A stretch of DNA of 64,000 nucleotides from Microbacteriaceae bacterium. GTDB lineage: Bacteria > Actinomycetota > Actinomycetes > Actinomycetales > Microbacteriaceae. Positions within the stretch are counted from its first letter, which is position 1. Each line of letters begins with the position of its first letter. Shown piece by piece: positions 35,232 to 43,772 of the stretch. A program made the position numbers and the translations under genes. Below the pieces are notes generated by a model. It saw only the letters and a program-made list of their open reading frames with translations. It had not been told where the DNA came from and did not search any database. The DNA is taken from contig JAHBTA010000002.1 of NCBI GenBank assembly GCA_019638805.1, positions 186,001 through 250,000 of the forward strand. The letters are read 5' to 3'.

Positions 35232-35876
35232 ATGGGATTCTTCGGCGACCTGCTGAACTCGGCCAATCAGGCGTTCGGCGGAGCGGACTCCGAGTTGCTC
35301 GCGAACGGCCAGCTCGGCCGCGGCGAGGTGCTCGCGGTCGACGCATCGGGCATGACCCTGCAGATCGGCAACGGTCTCGTGGAGCGCAAGTGCACGCTCA
35401 CGCTCAACGTCATGCTCGACGGCAAGCAGCCCTACCAGGTGCAGGTGAGTCAGCGCATCCAGGAGGTCTACATCCCGCAGCTCTCGTCGGGTGGCGCCGT
35501 CGTCGCGGTGCGCGTGGACCCGAACGACCCGAACCGGGTGGCGATCGACTTCGACTCCCCGGTGCCCGAGGTGAGCCTACCCGCGAGCGAGGGCCACAAC
35601 AGCGCGGCCTGGATCCTCGAGAACGGCAAGCCGATCACCGTCGTTCTCGTGGCGAACGCGCCCATCGGGGTCACGAACGCCAAGGGCGACCCGGTGCAGG
35701 CGCTGACCCTCACGGTCGCGACCGGGGTGCCCGAGCCGTACCAGATCCAGGTGGGCAACGCGGTTCCCGCGTCGGCGCTCCCGCTCGTGTTCCCCGGCTC
35801 GAAGCTGCACGCCAAGCTCGGCGACGGCCCGAATGACGTGGTCGTGGACTGGGCGGCCGGGGCGGTCAAGGAGTAG
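35232..35876 (+). CDS. Two-domain beta-rich protein of unknown function
   Basis: 214 residues, soluble, starting M-G-F-F-G-D-L-L. Two related beta-rich halves can be seen (about 25-105 and 118-205): L-L-A-N-G-Q-L-G-R-G-E-V-L-A-V and W-I-L-E-N-G-K-P-I-T-V-V-L-V-A-N-A, each followed by a strand pair containing Y-Q-V-Q-V or Y-Q-I-Q-V. Start ATG has AAGGAG well spaced. Function unknown; the halves may each bind a small ligand or nucleic acid. Confidence 0.6.
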   Translation: MGFFGDLLNSANQAFGGADSELLANGQLGRGEVLAVDASGMTLQIGNGLVERKCTLTLNVMLDGKQPYQVQVSQRIQEVYIPQLSSGGAVVAVRVDPNDPNRVAIDFDSPVPEVSLPASEGHNSAAWILENGKPITVVLVANAPIGVTNAKGDPVQALTLTVATGVPEPYQIQVGNAVPASALPLVFPGSKLHAKLGDGPNDVVVDWAAGAVKE

Positions 35877-35922
35877 GTCGTTCCGCGGTGGGCTCCGCGC
35901 CGCGCCCGCGTAGCATCGGAGG

Positions 35923-37239
35923 GTGAGCGACGACGCTGCCCTCGAACGATTCCGCGAGCTGCTGCGCATCCCCACCGTCTCGCGCTCCGACCCCGCCGAG
36001 GAGGACCGCGCGGCGTTCACCGCGTTCCGTGACGCCCTCTCGCGGCTCTACCCGCTCGCGCACGAGCGCCTCGAGCGCGAGGTCGTAGATCACGAGGGCC
36101 TGCTCTACCGCTGGCCCGGCACCGGCGGGGGCCCGGCGAGCGTGCTCATGGCGCATCACGATGTGGTGCCCGCCGACGGGCCCGGCTGGACTACCCCGCC
36201 GTTCGCCGCCGAGCGGGACGGCGACCGCATCCGTTCGCGCGGTGCGATCGACGACAAGGGGATGCTGGTCGCCCTCCTCGAGGCGGTCGAGACTCTCCTG
36301 GCGGCCGACTTCGCCCCCGTTGCGGACGTCTACCTCTACTCCGGCGCCGACGAGGAGACCCGCGGGGCGGGTGCCGCAGCCGCTGCGGAACTCCTGCGAT
36401 CGCGCGGCGTGAGCGTCGGACTCGTGCTCGACGAGGGCGGTGCGGTCGCGGGCGACGCGTTCCCTGGCGTCACCGGACCGGTCGCCTATGTGGGGGTCGC
36501 CGAAAAGGGCATCGCGAGCATCCGCCTGACCGTGGAGAAACCGGGCGGGCACGCCGCGACGCCTGCCGCCAACGGCGCGACGACGACGCTCGCGCGCGCG
36601 ATCCTGCGGCTCGAGCAGAACCCGGCACCCACGAGCCTGACCGCCCCTGTGGCGGCCATGCTGCGCGCCATCGCTCCCCTCGCGACCGGGCTCCAGCGCA
36701 CGCTGTTCTCCCGCCCCGAGATCTTCCGGCCGTTCCTGGTGCGCGCACTCGCCGCGCGCGGCGGTGAGGGGGCGGCGATGGTGCGCACGATGCGAGCCGT
36801 GACGAGGCTCACCGGAAGCGCGGCCGACAACGTGATCGCCGAGCGTGCGACCGCCGTGGTCAACACCCGCATCGCGATCGGGTCGAGCGTCGACGAGGCG
36901 GCGGAGCAGATCCGCCGAGTGGTCGGAGACGACGTCCGGGTCGAGGTCATGGGCGGGAGCGACCCGTCCCCGGTCTCACCCGATGCGGGGCCGGCGTGGG
37001 AGGTGCTGGTCTCGGCCATCCGCGACACTTTCCCCGAGGCCACCGTGGCGCCCTACGTCATGCTGCAGGCCAGCGACAGCCGCCGCTTCACCGGCATCAG
37101 TTCCACCGTGTACCGGTTCCTGCCGTTCGAGCTCGCGAAGGCCGAGCGCGCCACCCTGCACGCCGTGAACGAGAGCATCGGCATCGACAACTGGCTGCGG
37201 GGCATCGTCTTCTTCGAGACCCTCCTGCGGCGACTCTAG
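35923..37239 (+). CDS. M20-family metallopeptidase
   Basis: 438 residues. M20 zinc-site blocks are visible: L-M-A-H-H-D-V-V-P-A-D near residue 76, the S-R-G-A-I-D-D-K-G-M-L-V block with the bridging Asp, and G-A-D-E-E-T-R-G with the catalytic Glu pair. The dimerisation lid follows (G-G-H-A-A-T-P). It is a cytoplasmic dipeptidase or carboxypeptidase-like enzyme; substrate open. GTG 35923 has TAGCAT at 35911-35916 six nt upstream, a likely leaderless start. Confidence 0.88.
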   Translation: MSDDAALERFRELLRIPTVSRSDPAEEDRAAFTAFRDALSRLYPLAHERLEREVVDHEGLLYRWPGTGGGPASVLMAHHDVVPADGPGWTTPPFAAERDGDRIRSRGAIDDKGMLVALLEAVETLLAADFAPVADVYLYSGADEETRGAGAAAAAELLRSRGVSVGLVLDEGGAVAGDAFPGVTGPVAYVGVAEKGIASIRLTVEKPGGHAATPAANGATTTLARAILRLEQNPAPTSLTAPVAAMLRAIAPLATGLQRTLFSRPEIFRPFLVRALAARGGEGAAMVRTMRAVTRLTGSAADNVIAERATAVVNTRIAIGSSVDEAAEQIRRVVGDDVRVEVMGGSDPSPVSPDAGPAWEVLVSAIRDTFPEATVAPYVMLQASDSRRFTGISSTVYRFLPFELAKAERATLHAVNESIGIDNWLRGIVFFETLLRRL

Positions 37240-37261
37240 ACCGGAGCCCGGTGCTCGCCGG

Positions 37262-37327
37262 CTCAGGTGCCGGGAGCGCGGCGCTCAGGTGCCGGGAGCG
37301 CCGCGCTCAGGTGCCGGGCGCCGTGCG
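37262..37327. repeat. Three tandem 22-bp repeats at the end of the GDPD gene
   Basis: Units begin ctcaggtgccggg at 37262, 37284 and 37306; the first two differ at one base of 22. The third holds the gene's stop codon, so the other two are repeated copies of the gene's last codons placed beyond its end. Probably replication slippage. Confidence 0.8.
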
Positions 37328-38215
37328 CGCGATCCAGTCGTCCAGTTCGCTCGGCTCGTCGGTCACGATGCCGTCCACCCCGTACGCGGTGGCCTGGCTC
37401 CAGCGCTTCTGCGAATTGAGGGTGTAGAGCAGGATTCCGAAACCTGCCTCGTGCAGGTCGGCCACGGCATCCGGGTAGGTCTCGAGCGACCACGGCGAAG
37501 TCATGATCGCGATCGCGCCGTAGAAGGCGACGAGGCCCACCGGGTCCTCGGGCAGATCGCGCCGGATGATGACGCGCGGGATGCCGGGCGCCGCCTCCCC
37601 GAGGTTGGCGATCGTTCCGAGGTGGAAGCTCGCGAACACCACGCGGTCCTGCACGCCGCGCAGGTAGATGTCGTCGAGGATCCCGGCGATCTCCTCGCGC
37701 GTCCAATACTCCTTGAGCTCGACGAGCGCCGTCGTCCCGGGGGTGGCGGCGAGCAGGTCGAGGAACTCGCCCAGGCGCGGGATCCGCGTCCCGACGAACT
37801 CGGGCGCGTACCAGGAGCCCGCGTCGAGCGCCAGGAGCTCGTCCAGGGTGAGGTTCTCCACACGCCCGGTGCCGTCCGTGGTGCGGTCCACGGTCGCATC
37901 GTGCATGAGCACGGGTTCGCCGTCGGCGCTCAGCTGCACATCGGTCTCGACCACGCGCAGTCCGTCGGCGAAGGCGGCCTGGAACGCGGGCATGGTGTTC
38001 TCGGGGGCGTCGGAGCGATCGCCCCGGTGACCGGCGACGAAGGCGGGCTCCCCCGGCTCGCGCAAGGGCTCCATGACGTCGGGTGCGGCCTCGGCTGCCT
38101 GCGGGACGATCACCAGAACGGCGACGGCCGCGACCGTGATCGCAGCGGCGAGGCACTGTCGTCGCCAGCCGGTGCGCGGTGGCGATCCGGCTGCCATCGG
38201 GTGCGTGGTCGCCAT
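37307..38215 (-). CDS. Secreted glycerophosphodiester phosphodiesterase
   Basis: 302 residues. A signal peptide (about 1-43, A-E-A-A cleavage region) precedes a GDPD TIM barrel: G-H-R-G-D-R-S-D-A-P-E-N-T (metal-binding Glu and catalytic His), E-T-D-V-Q-L-S and H-D-A-T-V-D-R-T (second catalytic His), and V-E-L-K-E-Y. It hydrolyses glycerophosphodiesters outside the membrane, which also fits turnover of teichoic acid or lipid head groups. Its stop codon lies in a 22-bp tandem repeat. Confidence 0.85.
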   Translation of the reverse strand: MATTHPMAAGSPPRTGWRRQCLAAAITVAAVAVLVIVPQAAEAAPDVMEPLREPGEPAFVAGHRGDRSDAPENTMPAFQAAFADGLRVVETDVQLSADGEPVLMHDATVDRTTDGTGRVENLTLDELLALDAGSWYAPEFVGTRIPRLGEFLDLLAATPGTTALVELKEYWTREEIAGILDDIYLRGVQDRVVFASFHLGTIANLGEAAPGIPRVIIRRDLPEDPVGLVAFYGAIAIMTSPWSLETYPDAVADLHEAGFGILLYTLNSQKRWSQATAYGVDGIVTDEPSELDDWIARTAPGT

Positions 38216-38313
38216 CGACCGGCCTTCTGAGTCAACCTGCGGGGGTGCCCAGACTGTAGCACGACCGTTACCGTTTCGTTACTTATCGGGCGCCCCGCCT
38301 CATGCGGGTGAGG

Positions 38314-38411
38314 TTGACCAAATGCAGGAGATTCTCAAGCCCGGCTCGAAAAAAGCCCGTGCTGGCAGGGGACTGTCACCCACCAGGCGAAAATCTCCTG
38401 CATTTGGTCAA
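38314..38411. repeat. 98-bp element bounded by 20-bp perfect inverted repeats
   Basis: ttgaccaaatgcaggagatt (38314-38333) and its exact reverse complement (38392-38411) frame an AT-richer 58-bp core. On the minus strand the core has a ctgg...ccag stem with ggg/ccc and then a run of six T, terminator-like. It begins 6 bp after the stop of the short aldehyde dehydrogenase gene. It could be a terminator, a REP/BIME-like repeat or a miniature transposon. Confidence 0.65.
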
Positions 38412-38416
38412 AAGCA

Positions 38417-39280
38417 TCAGATGAGGGCCTTGGTGTGCCAGACGGTCTTGGTCTCGACGAACCCCAGGATGCGGCCCAGCGCGCGGTCCGGGATTCCGGG
38501 CTCGGGGCGCACGATGCGCTTGAGGGTGTCGGCGCCGGAGACCTCGAGCTCGACCCAGTCCAGCCCGCCCGCGCCCGTGAGGTCCAGCGCGTTGACGTCG
38601 GCGTGCGAGGCCAGCCATGGCGCGATCTCGGCGGGCGACCCGGTCAGGATGTTCACAACGCCCCCGGGGACATCGCTCGTCGCGAGCACCTCGCCCAGGC
38701 TGATGGCGCTGAGCGGCCGAGCCTCGTCGGCGATCGCGACCACCGTGTTGCCGGCGACGAGCGCCGGCGCGATCGTGCGGACGATGCCCAGCAGACTCCC
38801 GCCCTTGGCGCCCTGCGGGGCCACTGTGGCGACGACACCCGTGGGCTCGGGCACGCTCAGGTTGAAGTACGGGCCCGCAACCGGGTTCCCGGCGCCCGCG
38901 ACCTGGGCGAACTTGTCGCACCACCCCGCGTACCAGACCCAGGTGTCGACTGCCTCGTCCACCTGCGCACCCGCGGCCGAGGCGCTCACGCCCTCGGCTG
39001 AGGAGATCTCGTCGACGAACTGCGCGCGGCGCCCGTCGAGCAGCTCGGCCACGCGGTAGAGCACCTGCCCGCGGTTGTAGGCCGTCGCACCCGACCAGCC
39101 GGACACGGCCGCGCGGGCGGCGACCACCGCATCCCGCGCGTCCTTGCGACTGGCCTTGGCCGCGTTGGCCAGGAACGCGCCCTTGCCCGACACGACCTCG
39201 TAGGAGCGCCCCGATTCGCTGCGCGGGAAGGCTCCGCCAATGTAGAGCTTGTAGGTCTTGGGGATGGTGAGGTGACTCAC
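38417..39280 (-). CDS. Truncated aldehyde-dehydrogenase-like protein
   Basis: 287 residues from GTG 39280 (GTGA overlap with the upstream gene). It aligns with the N-terminal, NAD-binding half of ALDH: Y-I-G-G-A-F-P-R, then A-P-Q-G-A-K-G-G-S (where the catalytic Asn region would be) and P-A-L-V-A-G-N-T-V-V-A. The catalytic domain with its Cys is absent, and the sequence ends normally with no sign of a frameshift. It is probably a non-catalytic partner of the full-length enzyme; this pair after deoC is seen in related actinobacteria. Confidence 0.7.
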   Translation of the reverse strand: MSHLTIPKTYKLYIGGAFPRSESGRSYEVVSGKGAFLANAAKASRKDARDAVVAARAAVSGWSGATAYNRGQVLYRVAELLDGRRAQFVDEISSAEGVSASAAGAQVDEAVDTWVWYAGWCDKFAQVAGAGNPVAGPYFNLSVPEPTGVVATVAPQGAKGGSLLGIVRTIAPALVAGNTVVAIADEARPLSAISLGEVLATSDVPGGVVNILTGSPAEIAPWLASHADVNALDLTGAGGLDWVELEVSGADTLKRIVRPEPGIPDRALGRILGFVETKTVWHTKALI

Positions 39281-40746
39281 TTCGACGCTCCGCTCTTGAG
39301 GTAGGCGCCCAGACCGTGCCGGCCGCCCTCGCGGCCGTAGCCCGACTCCTTGTAGCCGCCGAAGGGGCTGGCCGGGTCGAACCGGTTGAAGGTGTTCGCC
39401 CAGATGACGCCGGCGCGCAGCCGGTCGGCCATGGCCAGGATCTTCGAGCCCTTGTCGGTCCAAATGCCGGCCGAGAGACCGTAGGGCGTGTTGTTGGCCT
39501 TCGCGATCGCCTCGGCGGGCGTACGGAAGGTCAGGACCGAGAGCACCGGCCCGAAAATCTCCTCCCGCGCGATCGTGGACGAGGTCTCGACCCCCGTGAA
39601 GATCGTGGGCGCGAACCAGAAGCCGTTCTCGGGGATCTCGCACGGGGCGCTCCAGCGCTCCGCGCCCTCGCGCTCGCCGATGTCGCTCAGCGTGCGGATG
39701 CGCTCGAGTTGCTCGGCCGAGTTGATCGCGCCGATGTCGGTGTTCTTGTCGAGCGGATCGCCCAGCCGCAGGGTCGAGAGCCGGCGCTTGAGCCGGTCGA
39801 TGACCTCGTCGTGCACGTTCTCCTGCACGAGCAGACGCGAACCCGCGCAGCACACGTGGCCCTGGTTGAAGAAGATGCCGTTGACGATGCCCTCGACCGC
39901 CTGGTCGATGGGGGCGTCGTCGAACACGATGTTGGCGGCCTTGCCGCCCAGCTCCAGGGTGACCTTCTTGTGGGTGCCCGCGACCGTCTTGGCGATCTCG
40001 CGCCCGACCGCGGTCGAGCCCGTGAAGGCCACCTTGTCGACATCGGGATGCCGCACCAGCGCCGCGCCCGTGTCACCCGCGCCCGTGACGATGTTCACGA
40101 CCCCGCGCGGGAGCCCGGCCTGCTGCACGATCTCGGCGAACAGCAGGGCGGTGAGGGGCGTGGTCTCGGCCGGCTTGAGCACGACCGTGTTGCCCGCGGC
40201 GAGCGCCGGCGCGATCTTCCAGGCGAGCATGAGCAGCGGGAAGTTCCACGGGATGATCTGCGCAGCCACGCCGAGCGGGCGGGGGTTCGCGCCGAGTCCC
40301 GCGTAGTCGAGCTTGTCCGCCCAGCCCGCGTAGTAGAAGAACCACGCGGCCACGAGCGGGACGTCCACGTCCCGGCTCTCCTTGATGGGCTTGCCGTTGT
40401 CGAGGGATTCGGCGACCGCGAGCTCGCGCGCGCGCTCCTGCACGAGGCGCGCGATGCGGAACAGGTACTTGCCCCGGTCGGAGCCGGAGAGCTTCGCCCA
40501 GCTCTTCTCGTAGGCGCGCCGGGCGGCCGCCACCGCGGCGTCCACGTCGGCATCGGATGCCGAGGCGATGGTCGCGATCTTCTTCTCGCTCGAGGGCGAG
40601 ATGGTCGTGAAGCTCTTGCCGCGACCCTGGACCCACTCGCCGTCGATGAAGAGGCCGTAGTCGGTGCGCACCTTCAGGATGCTCGTCGACTCGGGTGCGG
40701 GCGCGTATTCGAGGAAGCGCCCGTCGGCGGGCTCGATGTCCTTCAT
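39277..40746 (-). CDS. NAD-dependent aldehyde dehydrogenase in the deo operon
   Basis: 489 residues with the complete ALDH apparatus: P-W-N-F-P (oxyanion Asn168), K-P-A-E-T-T-P, F-T-G-S-T-A-V-G, catalytic-base Glu265 (L-E-L-G-G-K) and the catalytic Cys299 in H-V-C-C-A-G-S-R (G-Q in most relatives is G-H here). In this place it should oxidise acetaldehyde, the product of DeoC, to acetate. Gene order is deoR-type regulator, deoC, this gene, truncated paralogue. ATG 40746 follows the deoC stop by 10 nt. Confidence 0.85.
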   Translation of the reverse strand: MKDIEPADGRFLEYAPAPESTSILKVRTDYGLFIDGEWVQGRGKSFTTISPSSEKKIATIASASDADVDAAVAAARRAYEKSWAKLSGSDRGKYLFRIARLVQERARELAVAESLDNGKPIKESRDVDVPLVAAWFFYYAGWADKLDYAGLGANPRPLGVAAQIIPWNFPLLMLAWKIAPALAAGNTVVLKPAETTPLTALLFAEIVQQAGLPRGVVNIVTGAGDTGAALVRHPDVDKVAFTGSTAVGREIAKTVAGTHKKVTLELGGKAANIVFDDAPIDQAVEGIVNGIFFNQGHVCCAGSRLLVQENVHDEVIDRLKRRLSTLRLGDPLDKNTDIGAINSAEQLERIRTLSDIGEREGAERWSAPCEIPENGFWFAPTIFTGVETSSTIAREEIFGPVLSVLTFRTPAEAIAKANNTPYGLSAGIWTDKGSKILAMADRLRAGVIWANTFNRFDPASPFGGYKESGYGREGGRHGLGAYLKSGASK

Positions 40747-40756
40747 GTCTCTCCGA

Positions 40757-41791
40757 TCAGTCGATCGTCACGTAGTCCGGGCCGCTGTAGTGGCCCGTGA
40801 TGGTCTTCTGGCGCTGCAGCAGCACGTCGTTGAGCAGGCTCGACGCCCCGAAGCGGAACAGGTGCGGCTGCAGCCACTCCTCGCCCACGGTCTCGGCGAC
40901 CGTGACCAGGTAGCGGATCGCGTCCTTCGACGCGCGGATCCCCCCGGCCGGTTTGACCCCCACCTTCTCCCCCGTGAGGCGGTGCCAGTCGCGCACGGCC
41001 TCGAGCATGAGCAGGGTCACCGGCAGGGTCGCGGCGGGCTGCACCTTGCCCGTCGAGGTCTTGATGAAGTCGCCGCCCGCCAGGATCGCCAGCCACGATG
41101 CGCGGCGCACGTTGTCGTAGGTGTTCAGCTCGCCGGTCTCGAGGATCACCTTGAGACTCGCGTAGCTGCCGTCGGTGCGGCGACAGGCTTCCTTGACGGC
41201 GACGATCTCATCGAAGACCTTGCCGTACCGTCCCGCGAGGAAGGCACCGCGGTCGATGACCATGTCGATCTCGTCCGCACCGGCCGCCACCGCGTCTGCG
41301 GTGTCGGCGAGCTTGACCCGCAGCGATGCGCGGCCGCTGGGGAACGCGGTCGCGACGGCCGCGACCGAGATGAGCCCGTCATCCGGGTCGCCGTGAGCCG
41401 CGCCGAGCGCCTCGATCGCATCGGGCACCTTGTCGCCGTACACGCACACGGCCGCGACGCGCGGCGTGGCGGCGTCGGACGGGTCCGGGTTGACGGCCTT
41501 GGCGACGAGCGATCGCACCTTGCCCGGCGTGTCCGCACCCTCGAGCGTCGTGAGGTCGATGAGCCGGATGATGCGGTCCAGCGCCCACGCCTTCGAGCTC
41601 GTCTTGATCGAGCGCGTCGCGAGCCCCGCGGCGCGCTGCTCCAGCCCGACGGCGTCGACGCCGGGGAGGCCCTCGAGGTTCTGCCGCAGGGCCTTCTCGG
41701 TCAGATCGCCCCCGAGCACCTGCACCGCGCGTTCGGCCGGGGCCAGCGTCGCGGGTGCGGCCGCCGCGGGAGCCGACTTGTCGATGGTCAT
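40757..41791 (-). CDS. deoC: Deoxyribose-phosphate aldolase
   Basis: 344 residues. An N-terminal extension of about 65 residues (low complexity, Ala-rich) precedes the TIM barrel: L-I-D-L-T-T-L-E, A-A-V-C-V-Y, the Schiff-base Lys244 in G-D-F-I-K-T-S-T-G-K, and Lys280 in V-G-V-K-P-A-G-G-I-R. It splits 2-deoxyribose-5-phosphate to glyceraldehyde-3-phosphate and acetaldehyde. ATG 41791 overlaps the regulator's stop (ATGA), with GGAGGA upstream. A second DeoC-type gene lies at 52004. Confidence 0.92.
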   Translation of the reverse strand: MTIDKSAPAAAAPATLAPAERAVQVLGGDLTEKALRQNLEGLPGVDAVGLEQRAAGLATRSIKTSSKAWALDRIIRLIDLTTLEGADTPGKVRSLVAKAVNPDPSDAATPRVAAVCVYGDKVPDAIEALGAAHGDPDDGLISVAAVATAFPSGRASLRVKLADTADAVAAGADEIDMVIDRGAFLAGRYGKVFDEIVAVKEACRRTDGSYASLKVILETGELNTYDNVRRASWLAILAGGDFIKTSTGKVQPAATLPVTLLMLEAVRDWHRLTGEKVGVKPAGGIRASKDAIRYLVTVAETVGEEWLQPHLFRFGASSLLNDVLLQRQKTITGHYSGPDYVTID

Positions 41792-42729
41792 TCGTCCTCC
41801 AGAAGGGCGTTCGCCGTTGCCTCGTCGCTGATCAGGACCGTGCACAGCCCGCTCGTCACGACCGCGCGTGCGACATCGTGCTTGCGCTCGCCGGCCAGCA
41901 CGCAGATCGCCGTCCGAGCCGAGCGCAACTGGTCCAGGCCCAGGCCCACCGTACGCTCATCCAGTCCGGGATCGACGATGTTGCCATTCGCGTCGATGAA
42001 GCGCCCGACCACGTCGGCGACCGCGCCCTTGCGGACGAGTTCGTCGATGTCCTCGGACGCGAGATAGCCGCTCTCGACGAGCACCGAACCGCGATCGGCG
42101 GCACCCGCGCTGAACAGATAGGCGGAGGCGCTCGCGGCGAGCGCGAGCACGTCGGCGACCGTTCGGTCCGCCTCTATGGCGCGCTTGGTCTCCAGCCGCT
42201 CCAGAATGGCGGGGCTGGGCAGTAGCACGGCCTGCCCCCCGGCGCGCTGCGCGATGGTCGACGCCATGCTGGCCGCGGTCCCGGGACGGCGGTTGAGGCT
42301 CACCGCCCCATTGATCTGGACGACGTTGACGCCCGTCGCCCAGCCGGCGGGCATGCGCTCGGCGACCTCGTCGAGCGTGCGGCCCCAGCTCACGCCGAGA
42401 GTGCGCGGGACGGGCCGGAGGCTCGTGAGGTGATCGGCGGCGGCCTGCGCCACGCGGGAGAGAACCCCGGATGCCTGCTCGGGCACCGGGACGATGACGG
42501 CGTCGTCGAGCCCGAAGCGCTCGCACAGGCGCCGCTCGAGGCCGAGCCGACGGGCGCGCGGGTGCACGATCTCGATGCGCACGATGCCCCGCTCGCGCGC
42601 CTGGGTCAGCAGCCTGCCGGCCTTCCAGCGCGAGATCTTCAGCAGCGCGCCGATCTCGTCCTGCGTCTTGTTCTCGTCGTAGTAGAGCTCGGCGACGCGG
42701 ACCGAGAGCAACTCGTCGTCGCGTTCCAT
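41788..42729 (-). CDS. deoR: SorC/DeoR-type transcriptional regulator of the deo operon
   Basis: 313 residues: an N-terminal helix-turn-helix (V-A-E-L-Y-Y-D-E-N-K-T-Q-D-E-I-G-A-L-L-K-I-S-R-W-K-A-G) and a sugar-binding SorC domain with L-G-V-S-W-G-R-T-L and the C-terminal V-V-T-S-G-L-C-T. Such regulators sense sugar phosphates; in this place deoxyribose-5-phosphate is likely. GGAGGAC before ATG 42729 supports the start. A 14-bp palindrome (42791-42804) lies 62 bp upstream and is a candidate operator. Confidence 0.85.
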   Translation of the reverse strand: MERDDELLSVRVAELYYDENKTQDEIGALLKISRWKAGRLLTQARERGIVRIEIVHPRARRLGLERRLCERFGLDDAVIVPVPEQASGVLSRVAQAAADHLTSLRPVPRTLGVSWGRTLDEVAERMPAGWATGVNVVQINGAVSLNRRPGTAASMASTIAQRAGGQAVLLPSPAILERLETKRAIEADRTVADVLALAASASAYLFSAGAADRGSVLVESGYLASEDIDELVRKGAVADVVGRFIDANGNIVDPGLDERTVGLGLDQLRSARTAICVLAGERKHDVARAVVTSGLCTVLISDEATANALLEDE

Positions 42730-42790
42730 GCGTCCTCCGCTTCCGACGGTAGGCCGACTTCGCACGCCCTGCAACATCTGCGTGGTCAAC

Positions 42791-42804
42791 TGCTCATATG
42801 AGCA
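42791..42804. promoter_or_regulatory. 14-bp perfect palindrome TGCTCATATGAGCA, candidate operator
   Basis: The palindrome lies 62 bp upstream of the regulator's start, immediately followed on the minus strand by GTTGACC. The same site with one change occurs at 53706-53719, upstream of the ribokinase gene. It may be the DNA site of the SorC-type regulator. Confidence 0.55.
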
Positions 42805-42816
42805 CGGGTCTCGCGC

Positions 42817-43758
42817 TCACTCGCGCGGCCGCGCCCCCGCCTCGAGGAGTTCGCGATACCGGTCGAAGAAGCCCTGCGCGTCCACCTCGTCGATAACTCG
42901 GGTATTGGGCGCGTTCCGGCGCTCCTGCCGGTCGAAGAGCGAGTACCCGCGGGTCAGCTCGCTGCGGGTCTCCACCGCGACGAAGCACCGGGAGTCGGCG
43001 CGGATCAGGTCCGGCTCGACCATGAGCATGGCCGTGAGCGAGTCCGGATGCGTGCTGCCTTCGATCCCGACCCTCGCGTTGTACTCCTTGTTCGGGGTGT
43101 CCAGCGCCGTGAAGAACGCCGCGAGGGGCGTCGGGATCGCTTCGAGGACATCGAGCTGGTCCTGCGTCCAGGTGGCCTGCGCGAGCGTGAGGGTCCAGGT
43201 GACGACCGTGACGTCGAAACCGGCCCGCAGCACGATGTCGGCGGCCTCCGGGTCCACGTAGAAGTTGTACTCGGCGGCCGCCGTGACGTTGCCCACCGAG
43301 TTGTCGCAGCCGCCCATGATCCAGAGGTGACGGACCTTGGCGGGCAGGTCGCGATCCAGCAGCACCGCGGTCGCGATGTTGGTCAGCGGGCCGATCGCGA
43401 GCAGATCGATCTCGCCCGGGCTCTCGTTCACGAGGCGCACGATCGCCTCGCTCGCGCCCTCGTCGCTCGGGCCCTGCGCCGGTTCTGGCCACTCCCGGTT
43501 GCCCTTGCCGTCGCCGTGCGCCTTCGCCGCGTACCAGGGCCTGGCCATCGGGACGCGTGCGCCCAGGTGGACGGGCACCTCTCCCCCGCGGCCCGCCTGA
43601 TCGACCGTGATGAGCGCGTTGCGCACCTGCTGGTCGAAATCGACGTTGCCCGAGACGATCGTGATCGCCTCGAGCTGCGCGCGCGGATGCAGCAGCCCGA
43701 CCAGCAGCGCGAAGCTGTCGTCGGCTGCGGTGTCGGTGTCGATGATCATGCGGACCAT
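42817..43758 (-). CDS. Nucleoside hydrolase
   Basis: 313 residues. The D-T-D-T-A-A-D-D calcium-binding motif is near the N-terminus, with I-M-G-G-C-D-N-S and E-Y-N-F-Y-V-D-P-E-A further on, and Asp/His motifs for ribose contact. It releases the base from a nucleoside by hydrolysis. ATG 43758 has AAAGGGG upstream; ATG 43776, overlapping the MFS stop (ATGA), is an alternative adding six residues. A second nucleoside hydrolase, at 50257, is about as long but diverged. Confidence 0.85.
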   Translation of the reverse strand: MVRMIIDTDTAADDSFALLVGLLHPRAQLEAITIVSGNVDFDQQVRNALITVDQAGRGGEVPVHLGARVPMARPWYAAKAHGDGKGNREWPEPAQGPSDEGASEAIVRLVNESPGEIDLLAIGPLTNIATAVLLDRDLPAKVRHLWIMGGCDNSVGNVTAAAEYNFYVDPEAADIVLRAGFDVTVVTWTLTLAQATWTQDQLDVLEAIPTPLAAFFTALDTPNKEYNARVGIEGSTHPDSLTAMLMVEPDLIRADSRCFVAVETRSELTRGYSLFDRQERRNAPNTRVIDEVDAQGFFDRYRELLEAGARPRE

Positions 43759-43772
43759 GCCATCCCCTTTCG

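Noticed and set aside
38417..39280. Short ALDH gene as a frameshifted or decayed full-length gene
   Set aside because: No remnant of the catalytic half is present in any frame downstream before 38216, the frame is intact and the start overlaps the upstream gene in an orderly way.
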